In this document: positions 28,068 to 37,210 of the stretch, in pieces
How the letters are laid out: each line of letters begins with the position of its first letter
Numbering within the stretch: the stretch's first letter is position 1
NCBI GenBank assembly: GCA_031555935.1
Contig: JAVBTX010000011.1
Coordinates: 48,704-112,703, forward strand
Source of the DNA: Roseburia_C sp031555935
Lineage (GTDB): Bacteria > Bacillota > Clostridia > Lachnospirales > Lachnospiraceae
Length of the DNA stretch: 64,000 nt
Direction of reading: 5' to 3'
Notes under the pieces: model-generated
The model's database searches: none
What the model was told of the DNA's origin: nothing
Seen by the model: only the letters and a program-made list of their open reading frames with translations
Translations under genes and position numbers: made by a program

Positions 28068-28561
28068 TTGTATATCATGGGGGAGTTGTTTTAGTTGACA
28101 AACCTAGAATCATGGAATCAGTGAGAACATTGGATTTTGGAAATGGCTTTTATACGACCACAAGTCGGGAACAAGCTGAGAATTGGATAAAAATAAAAGC
28201 GCGAAGAGAAAATGTGCATATGGGTGTATTATCCATATATGAAATACCAGATGAGTTTTATCAGGCGAAGGAATTGCAAACTAAGATTTTTGAAGGAGCG
28301 ACAGAAGAGTGGCTTCAATTTATTTTGAGTAATAGATTGAATAAGGAATATGTGCATCCATATGATATTGTATGTGGTCCAGTTGCTGATGACCGTGTGT
28401 ATACATGTTTAAATGCATTCGAAAATAAATTTATGTCATTTGAAGCTGCAATTCAAGAATTAAGAACATATAAGCTAGCGAATCAAATCTCATTTCATAC
28501 GAATGCAGGACTACAATTGCTTAAATTTATAACAAGTGAGGATTTTGAAGAAAGCAGGTGA
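28064..28561 (+). CDS. DUF3990 protein, ADP-ribosyltransferase-like (candidate toxin)
   Basis: A 165-residue protein. It starts MIVYHGGVVLV and has LDFGNGFYTTTSREQAENW, then VCGPVADDRVY, the three conserved blocks of DUF3990. The YHG and FYTT blocks resemble the first two NAD-contacting strands of ADP-ribosyltransferase folds, which is why a NAD-using toxin is suggested. No signal peptide. It overlaps the DUF3791 gene at its start; a third small gene follows after 4 bases. No experimental function is claimed. Confidence 0.75.
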   Translation: MIVYHGGVVLVDKPRIMESVRTLDFGNGFYTTTSREQAENWIKIKARRENVHMGVLSIYEIPDEFYQAKELQTKIFEGATEEWLQFILSNRLNKEYVHPYDIVCGPVADDRVYTCLNAFENKFMSFEAAIQELRTYKLANQISFHTNAGLQLLKFITSEDFEESR

Positions 28562-28565
28562 GTTT

Positions 28566-28787
28566 ATGGGGATTCCTAAAATAACCCAGGAAAACGTTCA
28601 TATTTTTATACCCCATAAAGCGGCAGGGGTCATTGATATGATTGCAGAAGAGGAACAAATATCAATATTGGATGCATTGAGAAAGTTTTATGGTTCTCAA
28701 ACCTATAAACAACTAGAGGATGAGCAGACTAAGTTATGGTATGAATCAACAATTGGTCTATATCAATATTATTTAGAAAAAGGATAA
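28566..28787 (+). CDS. Small helical protein, third gene of the DUF3791/DUF3990 module
   Basis: A 73-residue protein. HIFIPHKAAGVIDMIAEEEQ and ISILDALRKFYGSQTYKQLE suggest two or three helices; WYESTIGLYQYYLEKG closes it. It looks like the small DUF3791-like partners that accompany DUF3990 genes, but the match is weaker than for the first gene. AGGTGA four bases ahead of ATG 28566, overlapping the end of the toxin-like gene, supports this start. A terminator follows 37 bases later, closing a three-gene unit. Confidence 0.65.
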   Translation: MGIPKITQENVHIFIPHKAAGVIDMIAEEEQISILDALRKFYGSQTYKQLEDEQTKLWYESTIGLYQYYLEKG

Positions 28788-28824
28788 TAAGAAAAACTGT
28801 AGTATAGTCGCGCTACAGTCCGCA

Positions 28825-28850
28825 GCCGAGGAGCAAAATCCTCGGCTTTT
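28825..28850 (+). terminator. Rho-independent terminator
   Basis: GCCGAGGA (28825-28832) and TCCTCGGC (28839-28846) form a perfect eight-pair stem with a six-base loop and a T-run. It ends the DUF3791/DUF3990 unit. Confidence 0.92.
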
Positions 28851-28906
28851 GCCATGTTAGGGCAAATACGGTTGATATGGATTAAGAAAAAAGTTATAAT
28901 AAACCT

Positions 28907-28921
28907 TGACATAACGTGTCA
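28907..28921. promoter_or_regulatory. Palindromic operator overlapping the WYL gene's -35
   Basis: TGACA-TAACG-TGTCA is a perfect 5-5-5 palindrome. Its left half is part of a TTGACA -35 hexamer (28906-28911), 40 bases upstream of the WYL regulator. The same TGACA-N5-TGTCA pattern recurs at 29859-29873, so this is probably the regulator's own binding site. Confidence 0.7.
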
Positions 28922-28961
28922 GGTTTTTAATGGTATTCTATTGTCAAAGGAGGGACTGGCA

Positions 28962-29861
28962 ATGCAGGAAAGCAGATTATTTAAGATTTTGTACCACCTA
29001 CTGGATAAAGGGCAGGCTACAGCCCCGGAATTAGCAGAAAAATTTGAAGTATCGGTTAGAACGATTTATAGAGATATTGATGCTTTAAGCGGGGCAGGTA
29101 TTCCGGTTTATACAGAAGCAGGCAGAAACGGCGGCATTCATTTGATGAATGATTTTGTCTTAGATAAAGTCTTACTGTCGGCAGAAGATAAGCAAGAAAT
29201 ACTTACCTCTTTACAAAGTATGAATGTCACACAAAGTATTAATAATCAAGATACATTGAGCAAGCTCTTAGCTATTTTTGATGTCAGCTTGGAGAATTGG
29301 CTAGAAGTGGATTTTTCAAGATGGGGAAATAATGAAAGCGATAATCACAAGTTTAAAATCTTAAAATCAGCTATTATTAATCGTAAAATTGTGCGAATCA
29401 CTTATGTAAGTTCCTATGCAGAGATTAGCCAAAGGGAAATACATCCATTAAAATTGATGTATAGATCAAGGGCTTGGTATTTAAAAGCATACTGTACAGA
29501 AAAAAAGGATTTTCGATTATTCAAGCTGACTCGTATTTTAGATTGTGAGCTTATGGATGAGGAATTTTCAGCTTGTGTTTTTCCAGAACAATCAGATCCT
29601 CCTCCGCAACAGCAGTATCATACAATCAAACTTCGCTTTTCAAAAGAAGCAGCATATCGAGTATATGATGAATTCGATCAGACACAAGTGCAACAGCAGG
29701 AAAATGGAGATTTATTAGTTTCGGCAGAGATGCCGGAAGATGCGTGGCTGATCGGATTTTTATTATCATTTGGAACACAGGTAGATATACTTTCGCCTAT
29801 TTATCTAAAAGATTTTTTAGCAGAACAAGCAAAGTTAATATACGAAAAAAATAAACCATGA
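28962..29861 (+). CDS. YafY-type HTH/WYL-domain transcriptional regulator
   Basis: A 299-residue regulator. Residues 5-60 are a winged helix (ATAPELAEKFEVSVRTIYRD, then GIPVYTEAGRNGGI). Residues 140-215 are a WYL domain (RITYVSS, HPLKLMYRSRAWYLKAYC, FRLFKLTRI), and a WCX-like C-terminal domain follows. WYL proteins sense nucleotides or other ligands. AAAGGAGG eight bases before ATG 28962 decides the start over the upstream frame start. Matching palindromes lie in its promoter and at its 3' end just before the ClbS-like gene, implying control of both genes. Confidence 0.92.
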   Translation: MQESRLFKILYHLLDKGQATAPELAEKFEVSVRTIYRDIDALSGAGIPVYTEAGRNGGIHLMNDFVLDKVLLSAEDKQEILTSLQSMNVTQSINNQDTLSKLLAIFDVSLENWLEVDFSRWGNNESDNHKFKILKSAIINRKIVRITYVSSYAEISQREIHPLKLMYRSRAWYLKAYCTEKKDFRLFKLTRILDCELMDEEFSACVFPEQSDPPPQQQYHTIKLRFSKEAAYRVYDEFDQTQVQQQENGDLLVSAEMPEDAWLIGFLLSFGTQVDILSPIYLKDFLAEQAKLIYEKNKP

Positions 29862-29873
29862 CACAAGGTGTCA
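29859..29873. promoter_or_regulatory. Second copy of the palindromic operator
   Basis: TGACA-CAAGG-TGTCA, the same 5-5-5 palindrome as at 28907, covers the stop of the WYL gene and lies 18 bases before the ATG of the ClbS-like gene. Bound regulator here could block transcription or entry into the downstream gene. Confidence 0.65.
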
Positions 29874-29891
29874 ACAGAAAGGAAAAAGAAA

Positions 29892-30428
29892 ATGGGCAGA
29901 CCGACAACAAAAACAGATTTATTAACCGCAGCAGCTACAAATTACGAAAAGCTGAACGCTCTTATATCTGGTTTGACAGAAAAAGAGTTATCAACACCTT
30001 TTGATTTTTCAAGCGATGAAAAAAAGAAAGAGGATCATTGGAAAAGAGATAAAAACCTTCGGGATATTTTCATCCATCTCTATGAATGGCATCAGCTTTT
30101 ATTGAATTGGGTACATTCCAATCAAAAGGGCGATCAAAAACCGTTTATTCCAGAGCCTTACAACTGGAAAACCTATGGGGACATGAATGTAGAATTTTGG
30201 AAAAAGCACCAATCCACATCATTAGAGGACGCAAAAAGTATGTTTCAAAAATCTCATGATGATGTGGTAAAGCTGGCGGCAACTTTTTCAAATGAAGAAT
30301 TGTTTTCCAAAGGTGTTTATAAATGGGTGGGCGGAAGCACTCTTGGTTCTTATTTTGTCAGCACGACAGCAAGCCATTACGATTGGGCAATGAAAAAGCT
30401 GAAAGCACATAAGAAAAACAGATTATAA
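29892..30428 (+). CDS. ClbS/DfsB-family four-helix protein
   Basis: A 178-residue protein. It begins GRPTTKTDLLTAAATNYEKL and carries DIFIHLYEWHQLLLNW and a late SHYDWAMKKLK, as in the ClbS/DfsB (DinB-like) group. ClbS itself protects against the genotoxin colibactin by hydrolysing its cyclopropane; most members have unknown substrates. The His residues near 63, 67 and 166 could bind a metal in DinB-like folds. AAGGA precedes ATG 29892; the GTG at 29868 lies inside the operator and is rejected. Probably coregulated with the WYL gene. Confidence 0.85.
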   Translation: MGRPTTKTDLLTAAATNYEKLNALISGLTEKELSTPFDFSSDEKKKEDHWKRDKNLRDIFIHLYEWHQLLLNWVHSNQKGDQKPFIPEPYNWKTYGDMNVEFWKKHQSTSLEDAKSMFQKSHDDVVKLAATFSNEELFSKGVYKWVGGSTLGSYFVSTTASHYDWAMKKLKAHKKNRL

Positions 30429-30531
30429 TCCACTATTTTGTAAAAATAACCCCCTAAAAAGTATCAAGGTACATGCTACAATCATAATTGGATACAAGCA
30501 AATTACTTTAATACATGAAAGGGAGAGAGAG

Positions 30532-33500
30532 ATGAGAAAAGGAATTTTTAAAAGTTTAGCAACCTTTGGTCTTGCGGTATGTGTCCTTGGGACAAGCATT
30601 ACTTTACCGTCAATGGAATCAAAAGCAGCGGAGGAATCATGGCTGCTGTCGTTGAACCGGCCGGCATATGCATCTTCGGTAAACGGAAATGACATACCCA
30701 CAAGAGCAACTGACGGAGATATTGGCACCCAGTGGGGAGCAAAATGGGAGACCAGCAATCAGTGGCTGGATGTGGATTTGGGAGCAGCAGCTCAAGTGGA
30801 CCGGGTAAAAATTATCTGGCAGAATCCAATGACTTATGCAACGAAGTATAAGATTCAGGTATCAGCAGATGAACTTAATTGGACCACTATTTATACCAAG
30901 GCAAATGGTGACGGAGGCACTCAGGTGCCCGATAGCAATGGAAATCCCTACTGCGTAGAAGAAATCAACCTTAGTGGAAGCGGAAGGTATGTCCGCCTTT
31001 TGGCTGAAACCTGCGTTTCAGGCTTTGGCGTAGCTGTTTATGAGTTTGAAATCTATGGTAAAGGCGGCATAAACGAAAAACCTCGCGAGAGAACAAATTT
31101 GGCTTTGAATCGGACCTCAGCCGCATCTTCTTATGCTGTTCCTTGGTGGGTAGGTGACAGTATCAGAGAAAAAGCTCCTGAAAAAGCGGTGGATGGCAAT
31201 AAGAATTCCAATTGGCTTTCCGAAGGCACCAATGATGAATGGTTTCAGGTAAACTTAGGAGCGGTTTATAAGGTGGGCCAAGTTAACATCAGCTGGGAAG
31301 TGGAGTTTGGCCGGGTTTATGAAATCCAAACCTCTCTTGACGGAGAAAACTGGGAAGTTGCTTACCGTCAACTGGCAGGCCTGGGAGAAGATGAGCAAAT
31401 TGCGATGTATAAGGATGCAAAATACGTCCGAATGCAGGGAATTGCCATGGGAAGAGGTTCCGGCTACAGCATCAGAGAGCTTGAGGTATATGAATATGAG
31501 GAGGGAGATTCAAAGACCAATCCTCAGATACCAACTATGCCGACACCGGAAGTAATAAAGGTAGGTGAAGGAAGTTACTACAACAATGATTTAACCATGT
31601 ATCATCCAAGAACACCGAAATATGTAACAGACAATGTGACAACGCCGATTCCATCCAATGATTGGTGGACATCAATTATCTATACAAGACTTAGTGATGG
31701 TATACCGGCATTACCATTAATGTTTAAATACAGTGAAACCGGACTTGGCATGTATTATGCTTCGGATTTATTTACCGCTCCAGATAACGGCGGTATGGAC
31801 ACCAAGAGCAATACCATGGATTTAACGATTGGTGCTGCCAACATATTAAAAACGCCGGAAGCAAGAGTAGATGGCTATGGAGATTATTCGGTGGATGTGA
31901 TATACAGTGATGATACAACACCAAAGCTGCGCTCCACCCTGATTAAAGGATCGCCTTATGTATACAATACTTTCTCTGACCCTAATTCAGTAGAAATTTC
32001 AGCTCAGGCGATAGAACGTTACTTTAACGACAATAATCAGGCTATTTTAGTCAATGACGGAGACACGATTACTGCCGACCACATCGGTATTGAGGTATCT
32101 AATACAAATACTGCTCCGGTAACCAAGAATCAAATCCGCAGCTACGGAATCTTTGCGCCGGAAGGCACCAAATTTACCCGTTTGGGAAATAAGATTAAGA
32201 TTCAATTGGGAAGCGGACAAAATTACATGACCGTAGGCACTCTTACCAAACCTGCGGATTTGAATTATATGTATCAGCATGCTTATGCCATTGTAAAAAA
32301 TACAACCGTAAGCTATGGCTATAACGAAGGAACCGCAAACATGACCACTACCTTTAAGGATACCGTAGAGGTAAAGAGAAATGGCTTTTCTTCGGATACT
32401 TTAATGGCACTTATGCCTCATCAGTGGAAATACAGCAGCAATGCCTTGACCAACCGGGAATACCGTTCGGCGAGAGGAACTATGAAGGTTTTAGAGGGCA
32501 AGGAATTTAGCACCACCCTGCGCTTCCAGGGAATTACCCCTTCTTTTGGGGAGCCGACCGAATCCTCTACCTATAACAGAGCGGATATGCTGGCTTATCT
32601 TGAAACCTTTAAGGAAAGTGTAGTAAAAGATTATTGGGTAGCGGATCCTTACTGGCAGGGTAAGAAAACTCACCCGCTGGCAATGGGAATCCTGATTGCA
32701 GATGAACTGGGCGAGTATGAAACCAGAGATCAATTTATTACCATTCTCAGAAATATTTTACAGGACTGGTTCACCTATGACAGCCCGGAAGATATATTTT
32801 ATATGTACTATTCCTCCAGTTGGGGAACGATCAATGGTGAAGGCGGCGATCATGGAATGGGTATTAACCTTTCCGACCACCACTTCCTGTGGGCATACTT
32901 TATCTTCCCTGCAGCCGTACTGGCATCCTACGACAGTGAATTTGTCGAAGGCTATGGTGAAATGGTTGAGCATCTCATCCGGGATGCCATGAATCCAAGT
33001 AAAACAGATGCCTTGTATCCTTTTATGAGAAACTTTGATCCTTATGAAGGACACTCCTGGGCAGGCGGATATGGCGACAACCAGAGTGGAAACAATCAAG
33101 AATCAGCATCTGAGGCAACTTTTGCCTGGGCAGGCTTGTACCTGTGGGGTCTGGTAACCGGAAACGACACCTACCGGGATGCCGGTATTTGGGGCTTTAC
33201 TTCAGAGGTCAATGCGATTGAGCAATATTGGTTTAACTATGACGACGATAATTGGGCGGAAGATTATGAGCGGGGCTGTGTCGGAATGGTATGGGGTTCT
33301 GCTTATACCTATGGCACCTATTTTTCAGGAAATCCATGTTGTATTTATGGTATTCACTGGCTTCCGGTAACACCTGTTATGACTTACATGGGCTACCGTC
33401 CGGATCAGGCAGCAGCTATTTATAGCCAATATGAAAGCGATCAGGTTTCCTATCAACAAAAACTGGCGGCTTCCGGTAATACCGATCCGGAGGGATGGTT

Positions 33501-35481
33501 CCATATTTTATGGCCGTTCCAGGCTAATTCCAATCCGGAAGCAGTGATGCAAAAATGGGATACCACAGAACTGCCAAATGATGAAATCTTTAATACTTAC
33601 TGGTACATCCAAAATATGGCAGCTAAGGGTCTGCGCGAAGTAAGCGTATGGTCTAACAATTACACCAGTTATCAGGTGTTTAAAAAGGGAAATACCTACA
33701 GTGCGGTAATTTGGAATCCAACGAATGAAGAGAAATATGTAGAGTTTTGCAATGCAGAAGGAACGATTGGCTCAGCTTATATCAATCCAAATACGACCAT
33801 AACGGTAAATCCTTTTATGAACAATGGCCATTCCAGTAAGTTTGCGGTGGCAGTGGCAGCTAAGGCAGAAGCTCATGCTATCCCGAGTAAAATTGAAGCA
33901 GAAGATTACTACACTAATTTCAGTTGCTCGGTGGATGTTGCATCAGAAGGCGGCAAATGTATGGCTTTCATTAGCAATAACAGCTATTGTGTATACGAAG
34001 TGGATGTGGCGGAAGAAGGCGATTATCCGGTCCAGTTTAGAGTCATCAACGGCTCTGGCAAAGCAGGAGAGATTCAAATAAAATCAGATCTATCGGGAGC
34101 AGAGGTGCTGGCCACCGCAGCCATTCCGGTAAATAACCAGTGGGCAACAGTAACCACCAATGTCCATCTGAAAGCAGGAAAACAAAAATTAAAATTATTA
34201 TTTAGTAAAGGCGGCTTTAATTTTAACTGGTTCCAAATTGGCGAAGGTGAAGATAATCCGGGAACCGGAACATTAAGCGGCACCAATCTGGCACTTGGCA
34301 AAACAGCCACAGCATCTAGCAGTATGGGTGAAAATGCAGCAGCTCAGGCCGTGGACGGCAATGCCGCAGGCACTCGCTGGGAATCTGAACATACCGATAA
34401 TCAGTGGATATCTGTTGATTTAGGACAGTCTTATGAGATAAACGGAGTCAGATTAGTGTGGGAAGCAGCAGCCGGAAAAAATTATACCATTGAAGTATCA
34501 GACAACGGAACCAATTGGACAACGGTATATACCAAAACGAATGGGACCGGCGGAACCGAAGAAATTACGTTTGCTCCGGTAAATGCCAGATATGTACGCA
34601 TGAATGGTACTGCGAGAACCAGTGGATACGGTTTCTCTCTCTGGGAATTCGAAATATATGGCGGTGGTAGCAGCCAAGAAGATGAAGTTGTCAACGTAGC
34701 TCTGAATAAGACTGCAAGTGCTTCCACCAGTGTTGGTGGGAATACAGCAGCCCAGGCCGTAGACGGCAATGCAACAGGCACCCGTTGGGAGTCAGAGCAT
34801 GCCGATAATCAATGGATATCCGTTGATTTGGGCGCATCCTATGAGATATGCAAGGTAAAACTAATATGGGAAGCAGCAGCCGGCAAAGATTATACCATTG
34901 ACGTATCGGATAATGGGACCAATTGGACAACAGTATCTACCAAGACGAACGGAATCGGCGGAACCGAGGAAATCACCTTTGCTCCGGTAAACGCCAGATA
35001 TGTAAGAATGAACGGAAGCACCAGAACAAGCGGATATGGCTTCTCTTTATGGGAATTTGAGGTCTATGGAAAAGCCTCGAGCGGAGATACCCCAGGTGGG
35101 AATACGGAACAACCGGGAACACCGATTGGAAAAATCCAGGCAGAAGATTATACAGCAATGGAAGGTGTAGATGTAGAAGACTGTAACGATGAAGGCGGCA
35201 AAAATGTTGGCTGGATTGATGCCGGAGACTATATGGATTATGTGATTCAGGTTCCGAAAGCTGGCACCTACAAGGCGGATTTTAGAGTAAAGGGCTGGAG
35301 TACCGATGCAAAGCTTAGGATTATGGTAAATAATCAGACGCTTTCAACCGCTCTGGTCTATACAGACAATGCGTGGTCTACTGTGACTGCCGAGAACTTT
35401 ACCTTACCGGAGGGCACAGTAACGGTGAGAATTTATGTTGAGTCCGGTGGATTTAACTTTAATTGGTTCGAAATAAAATAA
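30532..35481 (+). CDS. Secreted modular GH81 endo-beta-1,3-glucanase with F5/8C and CBM6 modules
   Basis: A 1649-residue secreted enzyme. A signal peptide (about 1-32, ending SKA) is followed by two F5/8 type C (CBM32-like) domains (about 36-180 and 187-325). The GH81 catalytic region (about 340-1095) includes DHHFLWAYFIFPA, NFDPYEGHSWAGG and GNNQESASEA, the family's active-site stretches. A CBM6-like module (about 1119-1240), two near-identical F5/8C modules (about 1250-1380 and 1387-1513) and a final CBM6-like module (about 1532-1649, ending FNFNWFEIK) complete it. GH81 cuts internal beta-1,3 bonds in callose, curdlan or fungal wall glucan. There is no LPXTG or membrane anchor, so attachment would be through its modules. 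GGGAGAGAG precedes the start; it is a single-gene unit closed by a terminator. Confidence 0.9.
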   Translation: MRKGIFKSLATFGLAVCVLGTSITLPSMESKAAEESWLLSLNRPAYASSVNGNDIPTRATDGDIGTQWGAKWETSNQWLDVDLGAAAQVDRVKIIWQNPMTYATKYKIQVSADELNWTTIYTKANGDGGTQVPDSNGNPYCVEEINLSGSGRYVRLLAETCVSGFGVAVYEFEIYGKGGINEKPRERTNLALNRTSAASSYAVPWWVGDSIREKAPEKAVDGNKNSNWLSEGTNDEWFQVNLGAVYKVGQVNISWEVEFGRVYEIQTSLDGENWEVAYRQLAGLGEDEQIAMYKDAKYVRMQGIAMGRGSGYSIRELEVYEYEEGDSKTNPQIPTMPTPEVIKVGEGSYYNNDLTMYHPRTPKYVTDNVTTPIPSNDWWTSIIYTRLSDGIPALPLMFKYSETGLGMYYASDLFTAPDNGGMDTKSNTMDLTIGAANILKTPEARVDGYGDYSVDVIYSDDTTPKLRSTLIKGSPYVYNTFSDPNSVEISAQAIERYFNDNNQAILVNDGDTITADHIGIEVSNTNTAPVTKNQIRSYGIFAPEGTKFTRLGNKIKIQLGSGQNYMTVGTLTKPADLNYMYQHAYAIVKNTTVSYGYNEGTANMTTTFKDTVEVKRNGFSSDTLMALMPHQWKYSSNALTNREYRSARGTMKVLEGKEFSTTLRFQGITPSFGEPTESSTYNRADMLAYLETFKESVVKDYWVADPYWQGKKTHPLAMGILIADELGEYETRDQFITILRNILQDWFTYDSPEDIFYMYYSSSWGTINGEGGDHGMGINLSDHHFLWAYFIFPAAVLASYDSEFVEGYGEMVEHLIRDAMNPSKTDALYPFMRNFDPYEGHSWAGGYGDNQSGNNQESASEATFAWAGLYLWGLVTGNDTYRDAGIWGFTSEVNAIEQYWFNYDDDNWAEDYERGCVGMVWGSAYTYGTYFSGNPCCIYGIHWLPVTPVMTYMGYRPDQAAAIYSQYESDQVSYQQKLAASGNTDPEGWFHILWPFQANSNPEAVMQKWDTTELPNDEIFNTYWYIQNMAAKGLREVSVWSNNYTSYQVFKKGNTYSAVIWNPTNEEKYVEFCNAEGTIGSAYINPNTTITVNPFMNNGHSSKFAVAVAAKAEAHAIPSKIEAEDYYTNFSCSVDVASEGGKCMAFISNNSYCVYEVDVAEEGDYPVQFRVINGSGKAGEIQIKSDLSGAEVLATAAIPVNNQWATVTTNVHLKAGKQKLKLLFSKGGFNFNWFQIGEGEDNPGTGTLSGTNLALGKTATASSSMGENAAAQAVDGNAAGTRWESEHTDNQWISVDLGQSYEINGVRLVWEAAAGKNYTIEVSDNGTNWTTVYTKTNGTGGTEEITFAPVNARYVRMNGTARTSGYGFSLWEFEIYGGGSSQEDEVVNVALNKTASASTSVGGNTAAQAVDGNATGTRWESEHADNQWISVDLGASYEICKVKLIWEAAAGKDYTIDVSDNGTNWTTVSTKTNGIGGTEEITFAPVNARYVRMNGSTRTSGYGFSLWEFEVYGKASSGDTPGGNTEQPGTPIGKIQAEDYTAMEGVDVEDCNDEGGKNVGWIDAGDYMDYVIQVPKAGTYKADFRVKGWSTDAKLRIMVNNQTLSTALVYTDNAWSTVTAENFTLPEGTVTVRIYVESGGFNFNWFEIK
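34285..35070 (+). repeat. In-gene tandem duplication of an F5/8C module
   Basis: Two copies of an about 128-residue module start 408 bases apart (34285 and 34693). They differ at roughly 23 positions by eye, about 82 percent identity, with long identical runs such as SDNGTNWTTV and EEITFAPVNARYVRMNG. The two N-terminal modules of the same protein are much more divergent, so this duplication is recent. Confidence 0.85.
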
Positions 35482-35488
35482 TTGTTTG

Positions 35489-35525
35489 GAGGATGTCATG
35501 AAAAAATGACATCCTCTTCTTTTTT
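35489..35525 (+). terminator. Rho-independent terminator after the GH81 gene
   Basis: GAGGATGTCAT (35489-35499) and ATGACATCCTC (35506-35516) form a perfect 11-pair stem with a six-base loop, followed by a T-rich tract eight bases after the GH81 stop. Confidence 0.93.
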
Positions 35526-35687
35526 GGATTAACATGCCGGTTTTGGGATTTGGTAATGTTTGACGACAAATATGTAATTTTTGCAACATATGTGTAAGTT
35601 AAAAAAATGTGAATGTGTTACCTTTAATTTATCAGATAACAATCTAGGGCGTTGAGTATGAAGATGAGCAAAAAGGAGTGTAGCAGA

Positions 35688-37142
35688 ATGAAAGAGACAT
35701 TATTTAGCAGAAGGACTTTAAATAGTCGTGTTACCACAGCACATGTGAGTGGGGGAGAAAAGTGGCTTGGCTATTTGATTGGCCCAGCCGGAGCATTATT
35801 ATTAAATGCCGTCTTGGCATCGTACTTAAATGTTTATTATACCGATGTCTTAAAATTAACCAGTGTTTGGGGCGGCGCATTTTTGGCAGTATTTCCGATT
35901 GTCAGTAAGATCATTGATGCCATCACCAACATTGTGATGGGGCAAATTATCGATCGAACCAGAACAAAGCAGGGAAAAGCAAGACCGTGGCTGTTAATCA
36001 GTGCACCACTGCTGACTCTGACGGGAATATTGTTATTTATTGTGCCAACGGCAAATGAAACGGTACAGGTTATTTGGGTAATGATTTCCTATAATCTGTT
36101 CTACTCCTTTGCCTACACGATGTATACAATGAGCCATAATCTGATGGTACCATTGTCTACCAGAGATACCAAGGATCGTGGTGGGTTGTCGGTATTTACC
36201 AATATCTCTACGGTGATGATATCTGGTATTATTGTGGCGCTGATATTCCCAATGCTGGTATTGCCGAAGCTTGGGGTCAACCGCGAAAGCTGGATGCTGG
36301 TTATGTGTGTCATCTCAATTTTAATCTTGCCGTTGACGCTGTTGGAATATTATTTTACCAGAGAACGGATTACCGAGGAATTTGCTGAAACTGAGGCCGA
36401 AAAAATACCAATTTCGAAACAGTTAAAGGCAGCTTTCAGCGACAAGTACTGGGTGGTTATCATTGCTTACTATTTCTTCTATACCTTTGGGGCTAATATA
36501 AAAAATATAGCATTAGTCTATTACTGCAATTATGTCTTGGGCAGCTATAATGATGGCATTACCCAAACGATGATATCCGTAATTGGCGGCATCCCGATGG
36601 GAGTTGGTATCTTTATCGTTTGGCCGCTGGCGAAAAAATTCGGCAAACGAAATGTAACGGTAGCGGGATTTGCCCTCTATATTATTGGCGGCATTATCTG
36701 TCTGATTAATCCACACAGCATGGTAGTCGTGTTGGTTGGTCAGTTCATTAAAAATATTGGTGGTCTGCCATGTGCTTATGTTTTTGCGGCACTGTTAGCC
36801 GATGTGTTAGATCATATGGAATGGAAATACCGTTTCCGGATTGATGGTTTATCAACTTCAATTTATACCGTTATTGTTACAATCTGCATGGGACTCACAA
36901 GTGGAATCTTCAATCTGATTTTAACAAAAAACGGTTATGTGGCGCCTGAATTTATTGCTGCGACAGGAGAAACCGTAGCAAGTATTCAAAATATGGCAAC
37001 CCAGAATGCCATAACGATTTGTTTTGTTGGCGTGGAAATTGTGACCGGTATCATTATGATTGCATTGCTGTCTTTCCTGAATGTAGAAAAGGTAATTGAT
37101 AAAGAACAGGCGGAGATAAAAGCCAGAAAGGAACAGGGATAA
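35688..37142 (+). CDS. GPH-family sugar:cation symporter (MFS)
   Basis: A 484-residue, 12-helix transporter of the glycoside-pentoside-hexuronide family. GYLIGPAGALLLNAVL in helix 1, the loop DRTRTKQGKARPWLL after helix 2 and LADVLDHMEWKYRFRIDG before the late helices are family marks. It imports small glycosides with Na+ or H+. AAGGAG nine bases before ATG 35688 defines the start over the upstream TTG at 35652. It is followed directly by GH78 and GH3 genes, so rhamnose-containing glycosides are the likely cargo. Confidence 0.88.
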   Translation: MKETLFSRRTLNSRVTTAHVSGGEKWLGYLIGPAGALLLNAVLASYLNVYYTDVLKLTSVWGGAFLAVFPIVSKIIDAITNIVMGQIIDRTRTKQGKARPWLLISAPLLTLTGILLFIVPTANETVQVIWVMISYNLFYSFAYTMYTMSHNLMVPLSTRDTKDRGGLSVFTNISTVMISGIIVALIFPMLVLPKLGVNRESWMLVMCVISILILPLTLLEYYFTRERITEEFAETEAEKIPISKQLKAAFSDKYWVVIIAYYFFYTFGANIKNIALVYYCNYVLGSYNDGITQTMISVIGGIPMGVGIFIVWPLAKKFGKRNVTVAGFALYIIGGIICLINPHSMVVVLVGQFIKNIGGLPCAYVFAALLADVLDHMEWKYRFRIDGLSTSIYTVIVTICMGLTSGIFNLILTKNGYVAPEFIAATGETVASIQNMATQNAITICFVGVEIVTGIIMIALLSFLNVEKVIDKEQAEIKARKEQG

Positions 37143-37210
37143 TGTTGAACAAAAATGCGTGTTCAACTATTGATTTAAGTGCGCGTCGCAACGCGCAGAA
37201 GGGTGTAAAT

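Noticed and set aside
29868..29891. GTG start for the ClbS/DfsB gene
   Set aside because: It lies inside the palindromic operator and has no ribosome site; ATG 29892 aligns with the family start.
30532..35481. Cell-wall anchoring of the GH81 enzyme by sortase
   Set aside because: The protein ends FNFNWFEIK with no LPXTG motif, hydrophobic tail or basic end.
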